In this document: piece after piece, positions 61,635-64,000 of the stretch | Layout: each line of letters opens with the position of its first letter | How positions within the stretch are numbered: position 1 is the stretch's first letter | Source: Comamonas thiooxydans | GTDB lineage: Bacteria > Pseudomonadota > Gammaproteobacteria > Burkholderiales > Burkholderiaceae_C | Assembly: GCF_000964545.1 (NCBI RefSeq) | Contig: NZ_BBVD01000004.1 | Coordinates: 124,001 to 188,000 of the forward strand | DNA length: 64,000 nucleotides | Reading direction: 5' to 3' | Notes under the pieces: model-generated | The model's database searches: none | Told to the model about the DNA's origin: nothing | What the model saw: only the letters and a program-made list of their open reading frames with translations | Program-made: the position numbers and the translations under genes

Positions 61635-61910
61635 TCAGTGCTGCACGGTGGCGGCAACCAGCCGCATGACCAGCGGACGCACCAACACCACGCAAGCAAA
61701 GGCCGAAGGCATGGCCAGCGCATAGGCCTTGAGCACTCGCCATCCATAGCCTGCCCCCAGGCCGCCGTTGGCAGCCACGATGATGCAGCACATGAAGAAC
61801 GCCATGATCAGCGCCATGTAAAAGGCAAACACCAGGGATGTGTAGCGCTTGTGCAGCTTGCGACGCAGTATTGCAGTGAGTCGTGAAGGCGGACTTGTCT
61901 CTTCAGTCAT
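61635..61910 (-). CDS. DUF2798 small membrane protein
   Basis: This 91-residue protein has two membrane helices (VFAFYMALIMAFFMCCIIV and YALAMPSAFACVVLVRPLVM), the shape and motifs of DUF2798. Function is unknown. Its start overlaps the end of the siderophore-interacting gene by 8 bp, so it is likely translationally coupled to it. It ends eight bases from the converging MBL gene. Confidence 0.8.
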   Translation of the reverse strand: MTEETSPPSRLTAILRRKLHKRYTSLVFAFYMALIMAFFMCCIIVAANGGLGAGYGWRVLKAYALAMPSAFACVVLVRPLVMRLVAATVQH

Positions 61911-62694
61911 TCGCGCTCAGTTCCTCGTGGTGAGCGGCCTCGCCCTGCTTCCAGTAGGACGCAATCCGCATGCGCTTGGGATGGGCACCGGGCTTGGCCA
62001 GAATGCGCTTGCGCAGATCGGCCATGGCACGATTCTCGCCTGCAGCCCAGACAAAGCCCTCGCCTTCGGGCAGTTCCAGCGCATCCACCGCATCGGCCAG
62101 CGAACTCACCCACTGTAGGTCCAGCGCTGCGGCGCTGCTCCAGTGGCGTTGATCGACCTGATTGCCGACCTGCACCCGCACGATGGCGCGGCTGCCGGCC
62201 GGCAGTTCCGCCAGGCGGCGCTCCATGGCGGGCATGGCGCTTTCATCGCCCAGCAGCACATGCCAGTCCAGATCGGCGGGCACGACCAGGCTCCCGCGCG
62301 GGCCGGCCAGGCCCAGCCATTGGCCGATAGGTGCTGCGCGCGCCCATTCCACGGCCGGACCCGAGCCATGCTCGGCGAACTCCAGCTGCAGCGTGTTGCG
62401 GGCCGCGTCGTAGTTCAGCGGCGTGTAGTCGCGCATGGTGGGGCGCTCGCCGGCTATATGCGGGCGACCGTCGACCATCTGCGGCAGATTGGGCCTGTCC
62501 ATCCCGGCCTGGGGCAGGATGAGCTTGGTATGGTCGTCAAAGCCCGCGCTGACAAAGCCTGCCAGTTCGGGGCCGCCCACGGTCAGGCGGATAAAGCCGG
62601 GGCTGAGCTGCTCGCGCGCCAGCAGCTGCACATGGCGCGAGCGGAATTCGTGGCGTACACGCTGCATGATGGACACTGTCTCGGTGTTGGACAT
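61903..62694 (-). CDS. Siderophore-interacting protein (ferric-siderophore reductase)
   Basis: This 263-residue ViuB/YqjH-type flavoprotein has the FAD motif RDYTPLNYDAARNTL and the NAD(P)H side LGDESAMPAMERRLAE, ending with EGEGFVWAAGENRAM and the C-terminal RIASYWKQGEAAHHE. It reduces ferric siderophores in the cytoplasm to release iron. The start is uncertain: ATG at 62694 is used, 62703 and 62667 are possible. It is divergent from the MarR gene with two palindromic sites in between, and 0.9 kb from a siderophore receptor. Confidence 0.88.
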   Translation of the reverse strand: MSNTETVSIMQRVRHEFRSRHVQLLAREQLSPGFIRLTVGGPELAGFVSAGFDDHTKLILPQAGMDRPNLPQMVDGRPHIAGERPTMRDYTPLNYDAARNTLQLEFAEHGSGPAVEWARAAPIGQWLGLAGPRGSLVVPADLDWHVLLGDESAMPAMERRLAELPAGSRAIVRVQVGNQVDQRHWSSAAALDLQWVSSLADAVDALELPEGEGFVWAAGENRAMADLRKRILAKPGAHPKRMRIASYWKQGEAAHHEELSAND

Positions 62695-62706
62695 GATTTT
62701 CATTAA

Positions 62707-62753
62707 GTTGATAAAGTCCACGAAATATCCATTAATAAGTTGACTAAGTCAAC
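62707..62753. promoter_or_regulatory. Two MarR-type operator sites
   Basis: Site 1 is GTTGACTAAGTCAAC (62739-62753), a perfect 6-bp inverted repeat with 3-nt spacer. Site 2 is GTTGATAAAGTCCAC (62707-62721), the same pattern with three mismatches. Their centres are 32 bp apart, three helical turns, between divergent genes. Confidence 0.75.
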
Positions 62754-62770
62754 AAACAACCTTTCCCACC

Positions 62771-63214
62771 ATGAGTTCATCCATCGCTGCCGAAGTGTTC
62801 GAGGTGCTGCACGATCTGCTGCACCTGTTTCGCGCGCGCCTGCTTGAGTCGCTTGAAGCGGTGCAACCGGGGCTGACCTTCAACGAATTCCGCATCCTCA
62901 TGCACACCGGTCGCCACCCCGGCATCACGCAAAAGGAACTGGTCGAGCACAGTCACACCGACAAGGCCCAGATGGCGCGCACCCTGGCCCAGTTGCAGGA
63001 CAAGGGCTGGCTGGAGCGCTCTGCCAGCGAAGCCGACAAGCGCGTACGCTGCCTGCAACTCAGCACCAGGGGGCAGCAGTTGTTCGACCAGCTCAGAAGC
63101 CGGCGCGAGCAGATAGCCACCGAGCTGCTCAGCGACTTTCCTGCGGCCCAGCAGGCCTTGTTGCATGATTTGCTGCTGCAGGCCAGGGACAGCGCCCAGG
63201 CTACGCAACCGTAA
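62771..63214 (+). CDS. MarR family regulator
   Basis: This 147-residue winged-helix protein has the recognition segment ITQKELVEHSHTDKAQMART and the wing LERSASEADKRVRCLQLS (Asp-x-Arg of MarR). It is divergent from the siderophore-interacting gene, with its probable operators between them. A short gap (18 nt) from site 1 to the ATG suggests strong self-repression. The ligand is unknown; iron-reduction linkage is inferred from position. Confidence 0.9.
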   Translation: MSSSIAAEVFEVLHDLLHLFRARLLESLEAVQPGLTFNEFRILMHTGRHPGITQKELVEHSHTDKAQMARTLAQLQDKGWLERSASEADKRVRCLQLSTRGQQLFDQLRSRREQIATELLSDFPAAQQALLHDLLLQARDSAQATQP

Positions 63215-63552
63215 ATACTCTAAAAAAGAAGCAGCCAACGCATGCTGCTCGATGATTTCAATGCTCTAGCACCTTGAAATACAGATAGAAAAGGCGGTAG
63301 TAGCTCTCATATTCGAAGTGAAGCGAGCGCCCGCCTACCCCAACCATGTTGCTATGCAACAACGCCGTGCATGATTCTCCGTAAACTTTCGCAAAGTTAT
63401 ATTAAGAATCATTATCATTTGCTGCATTCGTACCCGAGTACGCTTTAGCCAGCCAGGACTTCGCCCGGACGCCACCCGCGTCTGCGCTCGCATCACAAGT
63501 GCAGACAGCCAGTACCAGCCAGCCAACTGTCTTCACTTCCAGTCCTTTCAAC
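63215..63552 (+). promoter_or_regulatory. Upstream region of the siderophore receptor, with Fur-like box
   Basis: No gene is seen in these 338 bp. At 63401-63420 is ATTAAGAATCATTATCATTT, which contains AATCATTATC and reads on the other strand as AAATGATAATGATTC, close to the Fur consensus GATAATGATAATCATTATC. It lies about 135 bp before the receptor ATG. A short TGTTGC-tat-GCAACA palindrome lies at 63347-63361. Confidence 0.75.
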
Positions 63553-64000
63553 ATGGCTCAATCCAACATCTATATCCAAAGCCGCAAGCATTCCGCGGGC
63601 CGCTTGCCTTCCTCCGCCGGCCTGGTCGCCTGCGCCACCGTGCTGGCCGGTGCCACGCTGGCACTGCCAGCGCAGGCCCAGTCCACAGAAACCACGCTCA
63701 AGGAAGTCAAGGTGGAAGGCAAGGCCGACACCGGCTACACGCCCGGCCAGCTGTCCTCGCCCAAGTTCACCCAACCGCTGGTCAACACCACGCAGACCGT
63801 CAACGTCATCAAGGAGCAACTGCTGCAGGAGCAAGGCGCCACCACGCTGACCGAGGCACTGCGCAATGTGCCCGGCGCCGGCACCTTCTACGCGGGCGAG
63901 AACGGCAACACCAGCACCGGCGACGCCGTCTATATGCGCGGCTTCGACAGCTCCAGCAGCATCTATGTGGACGGCGTACGCGACATAGGCTCGATCTCGC
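63553..64000 (+). CDS. TonB-dependent siderophore receptor, partial
   Basis: The first 149 codons of an outer-membrane receptor run off the right edge. The ATG at 63553 (MAQSNIYIQSRKHSAG) starts a signal peptide (LVACATVLAGATLALPAQAQ). A short linker follows, then ETTLKEVKVEGKADT, a TonB-box-like start, and the plug domain: QPLVNTTQTVNVIKEQLLQE, LTEALRNVPGAGTF, VYMRGFDSSSSIYVDGVRD. This is the catecholate/ferric-siderophore receptor pattern (Fiu/FhuE-like). Fur control is suggested by the box upstream; the siderophore cannot be told. Confidence 0.9.
   Translation, partial: MAQSNIYIQSRKHSAGRLPSSAGLVACATVLAGATLALPAQAQSTETTLKEVKVEGKADTGYTPGQLSSPKFTQPLVNTTQTVNVIKEQLLQEQGATTLTEALRNVPGAGTFYAGENGNTSTGDAVYMRGFDSSSSIYVDGVRDIGSIS

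Noticed and set aside
1..64000. CRISPR arrays, rRNA genes or prophage modules
   Set aside because: No regularly spaced repeats, no rRNA sequence and no phage structural genes were seen.

Overview
The window reads as chromosomal DNA of a betaproteobacterium of the Comamonadaceae, most likely Comamonas or a close relative. This rests on gene content and protein style (4-hydroxyphenylpyruvate dioxygenase, phenylalanine hydroxylase, a Bug receptor, fabA/fabB, an alpha/beta-type glycyl-tRNA synthetase) and on the GC-rich coding sequence, not on a database search. Gene density is high and most genes are housekeeping or catabolic. The exception is a roughly 11 kb surface-polysaccharide island (11.7-22.4 kb) that becomes very AT-rich at its ends and holds the only mobile-element debris.

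Layout. 0-7.2 kb: a leftward fatty-acid beta-oxidation operon (TetR regulator, acyl-CoA dehydrogenase, DUF2147 protein, hydroxyacyl-CoA dehydrogenase/enoyl-CoA hydratase, thiolase, start of an alpha/beta hydrolase). 7.3-11.6 kb: slmA, a TctE/TctD-like two-component system and argB, all leftward. 11.7-22.4 kb: O-antigen/exopolysaccharide cluster, with a lipid-linked sugar-phosphate transferase, a GT2, gmd, fcl, manC (GDP-mannose to GDP-L-fucose) and a GT4 rightward. Then come three nested, decayed IS remnants, then wzy and wzx leftward. 22.5-25.6 kb: glyS and glyQ. 26.0-28.7 kb: a three-gene unit of an SPFH protein with a C-terminal helix-turn-helix, a VOC protein and a double zinc-ribbon membrane protein. 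28.8-35.3 kb: a 2-aminoethylphosphonate uptake locus (FAD oxidase, fused permease, ATPase, binding protein, divergent LysR regulator). 35.3-38.8 kb: dTDP-L-rhamnose operon rfbBDAC. 38.9-44.3 kb: coaX, LysM/BON protein, galE, rhodanese, M48-like hydrolase, acyltransferase, gmhB. 44.4-49.9 kb: fabA-fabB, lnt, corC and a GNAT. 50.1-54.2 kb: an Lrp-type regulator divergent from hpd, a Bug receptor and phhA (phenylalanine/tyrosine catabolism). 54.5-59.7 kb: a large MscS channel, a lipase-like hydrolase and fadD. 59.8-60.0 kb: two tandem tRNA-Val(CAC) genes. 60.1-64.0 kb: a hemerythrin, an MBL hydrolase, DUF2798, a siderophore-interacting ferric reductase, a MarR regulator and the start of a TonB-dependent siderophore receptor behind a Fur-like box.

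How they work together. Several units serve the envelope: GDP-fucose, dTDP-rhamnose and UDP-galactose precursors, gmhB for LPS heptose, wzx/wzy for O-unit export and polymerisation, lnt for lipoproteins, and plsC/fabA/fabB for phospholipid acyl chains. The catabolic units cover fatty acids, aromatic amino acids and phosphonates. The least conventional items are the SPFH-HTH/VOC/zinc-ribbon trio, the IS block that exactly fills the gap between the GT4 and wzy stop codons, an AT-rich palindrome inside the coding sequence of the M48-like protein, and three TGCATGAA boxes in front of hpd.
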